This document shows positions 24,135 to 33,000 of a stretch of DNA of 64,000 nt, one piece after another. Source of the DNA: UBA6019 sp035535055 (lineage in GTDB: Bacteria; Chloroflexota; Dormibacteria; Dormibacterales; Dormibacteraceae); NCBI GenBank assembly GCA_035535055.1, contig DATLQT010000108.1, forward strand, positions 1 to 64,000, read 5' to 3'. The notes below the pieces were generated by a model. That model searched no databases. It was not told where the DNA came from and worked only from the letters and a program-made list of their open reading frames with translations. How positions within the stretch are numbered: position 1 is the stretch's first letter; each line of letters opens with the position of its first letter. The position numbers and the translations under genes were made by a program.

Positions 24135-24660
24135 CGGCGCCGGCATCGGCATCCCGGGGCCGGTCGACCGCGCGCGGGGCACCGTCGGCTCCGCCACCAT
24201 CCTTCCCGGCTGGCTGGGGATCCGGATCGCCGAGGAGATGGAGAAGAGGCTCGGCCTCCCTGTTGAGATCGAGAACGACGCCAACTGCGGCGCACTGGCC
24301 GAGCTCACCTGGGGCGCCGGCCGCGGCTGCCAGAGCTTCGCTCACATCAAGGCCGGCAGCGGCATCGGCGCCGGCATCGTCGTCGACGGCCGGCTGCTGC
24401 GCGGAGCCTCCGGCACGGCCGGTGAGATCGGCCACACGACGCTCGAGGAGAGCGGGGCACTGTGCTCCTGCGGCAACCGGGGCTGCCTCGAGACCGTGGC
24501 CTCGGGACCGGCGATCGTGCGACTGGTCGGCCAGGCGACCCCGGAGGCCCTGACGCTGTCGCGGGTGATCACGCTGGCGACCCAGGGCGACGTCCGCTGC
24601 CGCCGGGCGGTGGCCGACGCCGGTCGGGAGGAGCGCGCCGAGCTACTCGGGGAGCTGGCG
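24127..24660 (+). pseudogene. ROK-family kinase/repressor, truncated at both ends
   Basis: The frame reads IGAGIGIPGPVDRARGTVG, LPVEIENDANCGALAELTWGAG, AGSGIGAGIVVDGRLLRGASG, GEIGHTT and CSCGNRGCLETVAS, the ROK core with its GHTT and Cys-rich zinc site. The helix-turn-helix and first phosphate-binding segment expected in a ROK repressor are missing, as is the C-terminal third. The frame stays open past 24660, but no longer as ROK. It abuts the permease relic head to head, marking a deletion or inversion scar of a sugar-uptake locus. Confidence 0.8.
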
Positions 24661-24760
24661 CTGGTGCTCCGCAGCGCTCGGTCGCTTCCCGAACCCCCTA
24701 GCCCTCTTCGGGTAGGCTGCGGCGGCGGCGACAAGCTTCCGTCGCCGACTTTCACTGGCC

Positions 24761-26158
24761 ATGTCCCACGAGATCTCCGACAGCACCCGCCCCGACGCCG
24801 GCACCAGAGCCCGCGAACGCCGCCTCGGAGAAGGCTGGCGCGAATGGATTGTCTGCCTGCTACTTGGCGGGGTGGCTTTCTGGCTCACCGACTCCCGCCT
24901 CGCCCCCAACCTGGTGGCCGCGCCCCTCACCGCGCTGGGGCTGGACCCCGAGCGGGCGCTCTTCTCCAGCGCCCTGGCGTCGGCGTTCATCGCGAGCGCC
25001 GCCGGCGCGGTCTTCACCCGGAGCGTTCTCTCCTGGCTGGCGGGCGCCGCCTGGTTCGCGGTTCTCTACCTGCTGCCGGTCGTTCTCCGTGGCCTTCCCC
25101 CGCCGGTCTCCGGCCAGCGGCTGGACGCCGCCGGTACGGTCACCGCGGGCCTCGCCCAGGTGGCGCTGGCGCTGGCCGTCGCCGGCCTCGGCGCGGCGGC
25201 CGGCAGGGGGCTGCGGGCGGCGACCCGGGCCGGCCTCGCCGACCTCCGGTCCGGTGACCGGCGGCGGGCGGTCAGGACCATCGTCGCCCTGGCACTGCTC
25301 GCGCTCGCCTGCTTCGGACTCTGGCAGGCGCCGGGGATGCTGCTCTACGGGCCCTGGCAGGCGGCCTACCAGGCCGAGCCCGGCCTGGCGACCCGCCAGG
25401 TGCTCCTCGCCTACCACAGCGAGATCTTCGGGATCGAGCAGCAGGCGGTCGTGATCCTGCCGCCGGGCTACGACCGATCTCCCGCGACCCGCTACCCCGT
25501 CCTCTACCTGCTCCACGGCTGGCCGGGCAGCGCCCGCGACTGGCCGAACCAGGGCGCGGGCGACATCGCCGCGGCCGCGGCCGCGGCCCACCAGGCGCCG
25601 GCGATGATCGTCGTCTCGCCCGACGGCAACGGCCCGCGGGGAGGCGCGGGAGACTCCTGGGCCGACGACTACGTCCCCGGCGACCGGGCCGAGAGCAGCT
25701 TCCTGCAGGAACTGATACCCGCGGTGAGCTCCCACTTCCGGGTCCTGGGAGACCGCGATCACCAGGCGCTCGGCGGCCTCTCCTCAGGCGGCTATGGCGC
25801 GGTGAACATCGCGCTTCGCCACCCCGGCCTCTTCGTGCTCGCCATCGACCTGGCCGGGGACGTGGTGCCCCCAGCTAAGTCCTTCGGGGGGAACCAGCCC
25901 CTCCAGCAGGCGAACAGCCCGCTGCTCCTCGCGGCCCGACCGAGGCCGGCCGGAGCCGGCGCCTTCTTCATCGGTTGGGGCGCGCAGGACGGCTACGCCG
26001 CCCAAAACCAGCGGCTGGCCGAGCAGCTGCAGGCATCGGGCTACCCGGTGAGCACCGCGGTCGCCAGGGGAGGCCACCAGTGGTCGGCCTGGACGACGCT
26101 GCTCGCCGAGGGGCTCCGGCGGGAGGGCGACCTGATCGGCCAGCCGGCCAGCGGCTGA
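24761..26158 (+). CDS. Membrane-anchored esterase (esterase D / antigen 85-like fold)
   Basis: A 465-residue protein. The first 200 residues hold four or five hydrophobic segments, the rest an alpha/beta esterase. YPVLYLLHGWPGSARDW is the oxyanion region, ALGGLSSGGYGAVNIALRHP carries the nucleophile Ser, and GGHQWSAW the catalytic His. This resembles putative mycolyltransferase/esterase proteins of actinobacteria with N-terminal membrane domains, and the catalytic domain is probably outside the cell. It follows the ROK relic, but starts at its own ATG. Confidence 0.8.
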   Translation: MSHEISDSTRPDAGTRARERRLGEGWREWIVCLLLGGVAFWLTDSRLAPNLVAAPLTALGLDPERALFSSALASAFIASAAGAVFTRSVLSWLAGAAWFAVLYLLPVVLRGLPPPVSGQRLDAAGTVTAGLAQVALALAVAGLGAAAGRGLRAATRAGLADLRSGDRRRAVRTIVALALLALACFGLWQAPGMLLYGPWQAAYQAEPGLATRQVLLAYHSEIFGIEQQAVVILPPGYDRSPATRYPVLYLLHGWPGSARDWPNQGAGDIAAAAAAAHQAPAMIVVSPDGNGPRGGAGDSWADDYVPGDRAESSFLQELIPAVSSHFRVLGDRDHQALGGLSSGGYGAVNIALRHPGLFVLAIDLAGDVVPPAKSFGGNQPLQQANSPLLLAARPRPAGAGAFFIGWGAQDGYAAQNQRLAEQLQASGYPVSTAVARGGHQWSAWTTLLAEGLRREGDLIGQPASG

Positions 26159-26210
26159 ACCGGCCGGCGCCACTCGCCGCCCCCGGCGGATGTGGCGGAC
26201 GCCCTCTTGA

Positions 26211-26372
26211 TCACTGGAGCGCGGCCGCCGGCCAGGCGGTGCGCTCAACTGAGGCCGGGCCACGGTCGCGGCCCGGCTCGTGGGCGCAGCCGCTGCTGCA
26301 GAAGAGCCAGCCGGCGGGCAGGTTCGGACCGTCGACGATCTCCCCAAGACAGGCCGCGCAGAACACGATCAC
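26211..26372 (-). CDS. Small zinc-ribbon protein (candidate)
   Basis: A 53-codon frame from GTG 26372 (56 from TTG 26381) reading VIVFCAACLGEIVDGPNLPA, then GWLFCSSGCAHEPG. A CxxC knuckle is followed 16 residues later by CxxxC and His, a plausible zinc-binding site. The C-terminal 20 residues are low complexity. It lies alone in the 365-bp gap between the esterase and amt, beyond the amt terminator. No family is recognised. The regular Cys spacing makes it more than random, but its reality is unproven. Confidence 0.4.
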   Translation of the reverse strand: MIVFCAACLGEIVDGPNLPAGWLFCSSGCAHEPGRDRGPASVERTAWPAAALQ

Positions 26373-26469
26373 TGCGGCCAATGGTGGCTCTACGCCCGGC
26401 TCGAATCATCGTCTGCCCCGACCGAATTGACGGCCTCCTGAACGGCTGCTGATGACGGGAAGACGAAAG

Positions 26470-26496
26470 AGCCGGCGGTCACGCTGACGGCCGGCT
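26470..26496 (-). terminator. Intrinsic terminator of amt
   Basis: On the minus strand a 7-bp stem AGCCGGC / GCCGGCT with a 13-nt loop, followed by CTTTCGTCTTCC, 28 bp beyond the amt stop. Confidence 0.6.
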
Positions 26497-26523
26497 CCGA
26501 GCGGGTTTCCTGCCTGGTTGTTC

Positions 26524-27942
26524 CTACTGGGTCGAGGCGTGCGTCGCAGCGGCCGCGGCAACCTCGGTCGAAAGCACCCCCGGGGGCACCGGCATCAGCT
26601 CATAGGCGGCGTCGCCGTGGATCGCTTCGTCACCGATCTCGAGCTGGGCCGGGGTCATGCGGAGCGGCACCAGGAGGCTGATCAGCTTCAGGAGGACGAA
26701 GGTCACCAGGCCATCGAAGACGAGGATGAAGAGCAGCGCGATCACCTGGGCGACGAACTGCTGCCAGTTGCCGAAGAAGAGGCCTGTGATCGCGGCCGAG
26801 GCCGTCTTGCCGGTGCCGGGGTAGACGATCACGTTGGGGTCGGCCAGCAGGCCGACCATCAGCCCGCCGACCGCTCCCGCGATGAGGTGGGTGTGGAGGA
26901 CGCCGAGGGTGTCGTCGATCCGGTTGAAGGGCGGGATCTTGACCAGGTAGTTGAAGGAGAAGAAGGGAACGATTCCGGCCGCGACGCCGATCGCCAGAGC
27001 GCCGTAGCCGTCCACGTAACCGGCCGCCGGGGTGATCGCGACCAGGCCGGCGACCATCCCGTTGATCATGCCTCCGGCCGAGGGCTTGCCGACCACGAAG
27101 ACGTCCAGGAACATCCAGACGATCATCGCCGTGCCCGCGGCCAGGTTGGTGTTCATGATCGCGGCCGACGCGTCGGCGCCGGCGAAGTACGGGTCACCAC
27201 CGTTGAAGCCGTTCCAGCCCAGCCAGAGCAGGCCGGCGCCGGTGACCGCGGCGATCACGTTGCTGGGCCGGTTGTCGGTGCGGTCGGCGAGCAGCCGCGG
27301 GCCGATGACCCAGGCCGCCACGATCCCCGAGATGCCAGCGCCGACGTGGATGACGTAGCCGCCCGAGTAGTCGACCGCGCCCGCGCCCGCGATGCCGCTG
27401 AGCCAGCTCGGCATGACGCCGAGCCAGCCGCCGCCCCAGAGGCTGAAGGCGTTGACCGAGTAGACGACGGTTATCCAGACCGGGACGAAGATCATCCAGG
27501 CCCGGAAGCTGAACCGGCCCAGCACCGCGCCCGCGAGCAGGATCACCGTGATCGCCGCGAAGACGAACTGGAAGTAAGCGAGGGTTGAGAGCGGGAACTG
27601 AAGGTTGGGAATCGCTCCCTTGAGGAGCGGGATCACCGCCTGGCCCTCGAGGTCGTTGGGCGAAAGGATGGTGCCCGGGATGCCGATGAAGTGGAGCACG
27701 TCGGTGGCCGGGGACCCGAAGCTCATCTTGTAGCCCCAAAGGGTCCACACCACCAGCGTGGCTCCGAAGGCGTAGAGAACCATCAGCGCGGAGTTGAGCG
27801 CCCACTTGCGCTTCATCAGGCCCGCGTAGAGGATCGCTAGCCCGGGCACGCTCATCAGGCCGACGAGCGTGGCGGCGGTCAGCTGCCATGCGGTGTGGCC
27901 CGAGTTGAGCCAATCCGGCGCCGGAACGAGGTCAAGGAACAT
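26524..27942 (-). CDS. amt: Ammonium transporter (Amt/MEP/Rh family)
   Basis: A 472-residue protein with about eleven transmembrane segments. Family marks: LMSVPGLAILYAGLM, YSVNAFSLWGGGWL, DYSGGYVIHVGAGISGIVAAWVIGPR (pore His and D of the entrance), LLWLGWNGFNGG and DTLGVLHTHLIAGAVGG (second pore His). It conducts ammonium/ammonia across the plasma membrane. The C-terminal tail is longer than needed for PII contact. No glnK is adjacent, unlike many amt loci. The ATG at 27942 gives the normal family N-terminus, while the upstream open frame does not. Confidence 0.93.
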   Translation of the reverse strand: MFLDLVPAPDWLNSGHTAWQLTAATLVGLMSVPGLAILYAGLMKRKWALNSALMVLYAFGATLVVWTLWGYKMSFGSPATDVLHFIGIPGTILSPNDLEGQAVIPLLKGAIPNLQFPLSTLAYFQFVFAAITVILLAGAVLGRFSFRAWMIFVPVWITVVYSVNAFSLWGGGWLGVMPSWLSGIAGAGAVDYSGGYVIHVGAGISGIVAAWVIGPRLLADRTDNRPSNVIAAVTGAGLLWLGWNGFNGGDPYFAGADASAAIMNTNLAAGTAMIVWMFLDVFVVGKPSAGGMINGMVAGLVAITPAAGYVDGYGALAIGVAAGIVPFFSFNYLVKIPPFNRIDDTLGVLHTHLIAGAVGGLMVGLLADPNVIVYPGTGKTASAAITGLFFGNWQQFVAQVIALLFILVFDGLVTFVLLKLISLLVPLRMTPAQLEIGDEAIHGDAAYELMPVPPGVLSTEVAAAAATHASTQ

Positions 27943-28196
27943 CGATGCGTAAACCCCCCGAAATGAATTGCCTTCTCGTATCACCCACACAAAGGGCGCC
28001 GAGGTAAGAACTCGAGGAAAGGTAGTCAGCGCGGCCGGACCGCAGCCACGGTCGGATGCCACGAATCGGATGGAGCCTCCCTGTGTCGCCAGCACAGGGC
28101 GGATTCCCGGTTTGGCTCCATCACATGAAAAGGATGGGGGGCAATTGGTGTGGAGCGACCGTGTGACTCTCCGCGGCAGGGGATCATGCTCGCGGC
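27943..28196. other. Intergenic region upstream of amt
   Basis: About 250 bp without a supported gene, between the divergent amt and the small plus-strand frame at 28197. It should hold the amt promoter. I could not identify a convincing GlnR-type site or -35/-10 pair by eye. Confidence 0.4.
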
Positions 28197-28274
28197 ATGA
28201 CAGCTATTTACGCGCTCAGCATGGTCGTGTACTTCGTCGCCCTCGCCTTCCTCGTCCGCAAGGCCCCCGGCTAA
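28197..28274 (+). CDS. 25-residue single-span membrane peptide (candidate)
   Basis: The frame encodes MTAIYALSMVVYFVALAFLV followed by RKAPG: one transmembrane helix and a basic tail, topology N-out/C-in. GCAGGGG upstream could act as a ribosome site. It resembles KdpF-type mini-subunits in length and composition, but no kdp genes follow. It is alone between amt and a dienelactone hydrolase. Real expression is uncertain. Confidence 0.35.
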   Translation: MTAIYALSMVVYFVALAFLVRKAPG

Positions 28275-28402
28275 AAGCCCCTCCGCCGTCTAGTTTCGTT
28301 CTTCCGCTCGCGGCCAGGCGCGACGGCGCCTGGGCCAGTGACTGCGACACCTCTTGGAAGACGTAGTTCGCGATTTCGGGTTTCCGGCGCTTTTGCCGGG
28401 AA

Positions 28403-29185
28403 ATGCCTCAGCCTCAGAATGAAGTTCTGATGTACGAAGGCATCCTGGCTGAGACAGTGACCCTAACGGGCCATGGCGGCGACCCTGTGCTGGCCTACCT
28501 AGCGCGCCCGCTCGGCGCGGGCCCCTTTCCGGGGGTTTTGGTCATCCATCACATGCCGGGCTGGGACACCGCGTCGAAGGAGATAACCCGACGGTTCGCC
28601 ACCCTCGGCTATGCGGCGGTCTGCCCGCACCTCCACTACCGCGAGGGTCCGGGCGCCAGTCCCGACGACGCGGCGGCCGCCGCCCGGGCAAGGGGCGGCG
28701 TCCCCGACGAGCGCTTCCTGGGTGACGCGGCCGGCGCCATCTCCTTCCTACTTGCGCAGCCATGGTCGAATGGGAGGATCGGTTCGATCGGCTACTGCTC
28801 GGGCGGCCGCCAGTCCTTCCTGGCAGCATGCGAGTTGGAGGTCGACGCGGCCGTCGACTGCTATGGCGCCTTCATCATCGAGCCGGTTCCGGAGGGTCTC
28901 CCTCTCACCGCGAAGCCGGTAATCGACCGGGCGTCGGGCCTCCGCTGCCCGCTCCTGGGCCTTTTCGGCGCTGAGGACAGCCATCCCTCGCCAGCCGAGG
29001 TGAAGCAAATAGAGGAGGTCTTGAAGCAGCACGGCAAGACATACGAGTTCCACACCTACGTGGGAGCCGGGCACGGCTTCTTCGCGGTGGACCGGCCGGC
29101 CTATCGGGTCGAGGCCGCCAACCAGGGCTGGCAGCGGATCGAGGAGTGGTTCGGCCGCCACCTGGTGGCCAGCGCGGAAGAGTAA
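28403..29185 (+). CDS. Dienelactone hydrolase-family protein
   Basis: A 260-residue alpha/beta hydrolase of the DLH type. PGVLVIHHMPGWD is the oxyanion strand, IGSIGYCSGGRQSFLAACEL holds the catalytic Cys (DLH uses Cys rather than Ser), FGAEDSHPSP the Asp and YVGAGHGFFAVDRPAYR the His. DLHs hydrolyse dienelactones in chlorocatechol breakdown, though many members act on other esters. The first nine residues before MYEGIL may be extra. DUF6295 follows 16 bp downstream, possibly in the same operon. Confidence 0.88.
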   Translation: MPQPQNEVLMYEGILAETVTLTGHGGDPVLAYLARPLGAGPFPGVLVIHHMPGWDTASKEITRRFATLGYAAVCPHLHYREGPGASPDDAAAAARARGGVPDERFLGDAAGAISFLLAQPWSNGRIGSIGYCSGGRQSFLAACELEVDAAVDCYGAFIIEPVPEGLPLTAKPVIDRASGLRCPLLGLFGAEDSHPSPAEVKQIEEVLKQHGKTYEFHTYVGAGHGFFAVDRPAYRVEAANQGWQRIEEWFGRHLVASAEE

Positions 29186-29201
29186 GGAGATTTCGAAGAA
29201 G

Positions 29202-29456
29202 GTGTGTTCCTACGTCACGCTGAAGACCGAGGTCGCCGGCAGCGGGAAGGGCGCCCGGGGCTGGTTCTCACTGAGCCACGCGTGCGTCTACTACGACCAT
29301 CCCTTTCACACTCCGCTCGAGCACACCCTGAACGTCGACTTCATCGACGAGGCGGCCGGCGCCGACGCGCGGGTGGCGGTCGAGCTCAGCGCGGATTCGG
29401 CTCGCCGGCTGGCGGACGCGATCCTGGCGGCGCTGCGCGCCGGTGATCCCGCCTAG
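29202..29456 (+). CDS. DUF6295-family protein
   Basis: An 84-residue protein, MCSYVTLKTEVAGSGKGARG then WFSLSHACVYYDHPFHTPLEHTLNVDF and ARVAVELSADSARRLADAIL. The conserved GWF-L--A-VYYDHP----EHTLN-DF pattern is that of DUF6295, a small actinobacterial family of unknown function. GTG start at 29202 with AAGGAG upstream. The gene ends overlapping the convergent LUD gene by 4 bp. Confidence 0.75.
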   Translation: MCSYVTLKTEVAGSGKGARGWFSLSHACVYYDHPFHTPLEHTLNVDFIDEAAGADARVAVELSADSARRLADAILAALRAGDPA

Positions 29457-30064
29457 ACGCCCACCGGCTCGCGGACCAGGATCACCGTGACGCGGCCTTC
29501 GATCCACTCGCGCCGGATGATCAGGATCTTGCCGATGAAGGTGCCGATGTTCATTCGCTCTTTGACCATCGCGTCCTCGTAAGGGAAGACGACTCGCTCG
29601 ATCCGCTCCAGCGCGGCGGCGAGGTCGGGGACGATCTTCTGGCTGCCGACGACGAGGATCAACCTCCCGGCGCCGCCCGCATAGGGCCCGATCTGGCTCG
29701 CCGACGCGGAGGCGACGACGAGGTCGCCCGATTCGGTGATCGCCTGGACGCTGCCCAGCATGTAGTCCGGGGCCGCGGACAGCTTGCGGATCTCCCGGCC
29801 CTGGGTCTGGCGGTCCATCGCCAGGTAGCGAGCCCGCACCGAGTCGTACCGCCCCGACTCGAACAGGTCGGCCCAGGCTCCGATGTCCTGCAGCGTCTTC
29901 GACTTGCCCGAATGGACCTCGGCGCCCTCCGGGACCAGCTCCAGGACCAATGCCCTCGCGTCGGCCCCGGTGTCCACGATCCGCACCGCCAGGTGACCCG
30001 CGCGGATCGAGCCGGCCACCTTCTCGATGGTCGCGTCGTCGGCCCGCCGGGTGAAGTCGGTCAT
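29453..30064 (-). CDS. LUD-domain protein (LutC/YkgG-like)
   Basis: A 203-residue LUD domain: VPEGAEVHSGKSKTLQDIGAW, GSVQAITESGDLVVASASASQIGPYAGGAGRLILVVGSQKIVPDL and ERMNIGTFIGKILIIRREW. LUD proteins act in lactate utilisation (LutC) or as stand-alone proteins of unknown role. No lutA or lutB is present. The ATG overlaps the TGA of the RND gene (ATGA), so it is the last gene of the MarR-RND-LUD operon. Confidence 0.85.
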   Translation of the reverse strand: MTDFTRRADDATIEKVAGSIRAGHLAVRIVDTGADARALVLELVPEGAEVHSGKSKTLQDIGAWADLFESGRYDSVRARYLAMDRQTQGREIRKLSAAPDYMLGSVQAITESGDLVVASASASQIGPYAGGAGRLILVVGSQKIVPDLAAALERIERVVFPYEDAMVKERMNIGTFIGKILIIRREWIEGRVTVILVREPVGV

Positions 30065-33000
30065 GAGGTCGCCGGCCTGCCGTTGGTGTGCCCGCCGCCG
30101 ACCTCGTCCGCCACCGGCTCATGGGTCGAGAGGCGATACCCGGTCGCCGGAACCAGCCGCTGAACCTCGAGCAGCGCGCGCTGGGCGGCCTCCTGCTGTG
30201 ACGCGCCGGGAACCTCGAGGACCCGGATCGACACCTTCGCGCTGCCGGGCACGGGCTCCACCTCGAGCCCGTTCTCGGTCAGGGCCTCGAGGACTTTGCG
30301 GTCGCCTGGCACCCCTGGCTCGGGTTCCAGGAGAAGGCGGACCTCGAATGCGGTGGGCGCCGGATCCCGCAGCCCGAGCTGCTTGAAGCGCCGATCCTCG
30401 GCCTGGTCGAGCAGCTCGTCGAGATCGCGAGTCGAACGGCGACCGGTGAAGCGCGAGGTGAGCGAGTAGAGGACGGGGACCACGACCAGGGTCAGGAAGG
30501 TGCTGGTGAAGAGCCCCCCGATGACGACGATCGCCAGCGGCCGGCTGATGAAGGCGCCGCCGACGCCGCCGCCGCCGCCGGTGACGGCCAGCGGGGCCAG
30601 CGCCAGCATCGTCGCGAAGGCGGTCATCAGGATCGGACGGAGGCGGTGCCGGCCGCCCTCGATCAGCGCGTCGTCGAGGCTCAGGCCCCGGTCGCGGTAC
30701 TGCTCGACCAGGTCCAGAAGGACGATCGCGTTGGTGACGACGATCCCCGTCAGCATCAGGATTCCGATCAGTCCCGGGAGCGAGAGCGAGGTGTTGGTCA
30801 CGACCAGCGCGACGATGGCGCCGGTCGCCGCGAAGGGGATCGAGACCAGCAGGACCAGGGGCTTTAGCAGCGAGCGGAAGGTCGCGACCATGATCAGGTA
30901 GACGAGACCGATCGCGGCCAGGAGCGCCAGCGCGAACTGCTGCAGCACGGTCGAGAGCTGGGCGAAGACGCCGCCGGTCGAGGTGGAGGTGCCAGCGGGC
31001 AGCGACACCTTCTTCAGCGCCGTCGCGACGGCGGCCTGAACGGCGTTGGTGTTGTTGCCGGTGATCACCCCGGTGATGGTCGCGTCGCGGTCGCCGTTGA
31101 GCCGGACCACCGACTGCGGGCCGGTGACGAGCTGGATCGTCGCCAGCGCCGACAGTGGCTGGATGCCCGCGGCGGTCGGCACCGGGACCCCGGCCAGCAA
31201 GGCGGCGGTGTCCGCGGTGCCCAGCGGCAACTCGACGCGGACGCTCATCGACCCCTGGGGAAGGTTGGCCTGGGTGGCCACGATCCCGTTCACGTCCTGG
31301 GCGACCAGCAGAACGAGCTGCTGCACGCTCAGGCCGGAGGCGTCCAGCTGTGGGGTGGGGACCAGCTGGTACTGCGGCTTGGAGGCGACCAGGTTCGACT
31401 TCAGGGTGGAGATGCCGGCGACCTTGGCCAGTGCGGCGAGCACGGCGTCATTGGCGGCCTGGAGGGTGCTGGGATCGCTGGCCCGGACGTCCACCTGCAT
31501 CTGGCTGCTGCTCACGTTGGAGCTGTTCTGCGCTTGTCCGACCTCGACCCTGGCCGGGCCGCCGTAGCCCTTCAGCGCACGCTTCACGCCGGCCAGAGCG
31601 GTGTCGTACTGGCCGTTTTGGACCAGGATCAGGACCGTCGCCTGGGCCGGGTTGGCGGGCACCGTCCCCGGCGGGGCGAAGGGGTCGGCGAGACTGCCGA
31701 CCGTAGCCTGGTAGGCGGTGATCCCGGCGACTCCCCTGATCAGCGACTCCACCTGCCGGGTCTCGGCGTCGGTCTGGGCAAGCGTCGAGTTGTCGGGCAT
31801 CGTGATCGCGATCGGGAAGTCGGGGCTCGAGGACTGGTCGAGCAGGTTCACGCGGAGCAGCGGGATCAGCGCCATCGAGCCCGCGAAGATCGCGCCGGTC
31901 GCGACCAGTGCGAGCAGGCGGTGACCGGTCGCCCAGCGGATCACCGGCACATACACGCGCTGCATCCAGTTGTAGGTGAGGCGGCGCTCGCCCCCCTCGG
32001 CCGGCACCCCCGGCAGGAGCCGCGCAGCGAGCAGTGGGACCACCGTCACCGCCACCACCAGCGATGCCAGCAGCGCGACCACCACGGTCAGCGCGAAGGG
32101 TCGGAAGAAGCTGCCGGCGATGCCGGACAAGAAAGCGATGGGCAGGAAGACGGCGACCGTGGTGAGGGTCGAGGAGGCGACCGCGGTGGTGATCTCACGG
32201 GCGCCCGTATAGGCCGCCACCAGGGGGCGCTCACCCTCGCTGACGTGCCGGCTGATGTTCTCCAGGACCACGATCGAGTCGTCCACCACCCGGCCGATGG
32301 CGACCATCATCCCGCCGAGGGTGAGGATGTTGAGCGTGATCCCCTGCCACCAGAGCACGATCAGCGCGACCAGCAGCGAGAGCGGGATGGACACCGCGGC
32401 CACCACCGTCGCGCGGGCGCTCCGGAGGAAGACGAAGATCACCAAGATCGCGAAGAGAGCGCCCAACAGGCCCTCTTGGAGGATGTCGGCGATGGCCTGG
32501 GTGATCGGCGTCGCCTGGTCGGAGATCGATTCGAAGTGCACCGAGTGACCGACCGCAGCTTCGACACTCGGCAGCGCATTCTTCACCTCGCCGGCGACGG
32601 TGACCGTGTTCGCGTTGGGTCCTTTAAGGACCTGGAGCCCGACGCTGGGACTGCCGTTGGTGCGGGTGATGGTGTCGGCCGGAATGGAGACGACCGCGAC
32701 GGTGCCGAGCTGACCGATCGTCGCCGGCGCGAGGCGGCCCGCGGCGGGGGCGGCGGACGGCAGAGAGGCGGCCGGCGCGACCGTCAGGTTCGCTATCTGG
32801 TCGATGCTCGTGAGCGAGCCGGAAACCTGCAGCGGAATCGTCGAGGATCCCTGCTGGAGCGAGCCGACCGACTGCACCACCGTTGCCTGCTGGAGGGCCG
32901 CCGCGACCTGCGCCTCGCCAACCCCGTGGGCCGCGAGCTTGGCCGGGTCGAGGGTCACGTCCACCTCGTTGGTGGGACCGCCGGTGATGACCACCGACGA

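Noticed and set aside
26381..26412. A T-arm-like string (GGCTCGAATC) suggesting a tRNA
   Set aside because: No matching acceptor stem, D-arm or anticodon arm can be folded around it.
27943..28095. A 51-residue N-terminal extension of Amt
   Set aside because: The extension is not like an Amt signal or helix, and the ATG at 27942 gives the normal family start.
28197..28274. KdpF identity for the 25-residue membrane peptide
   Set aside because: Length and topology fit, but kdpA, kdpB and kdpC do not follow, so I left it unnamed.
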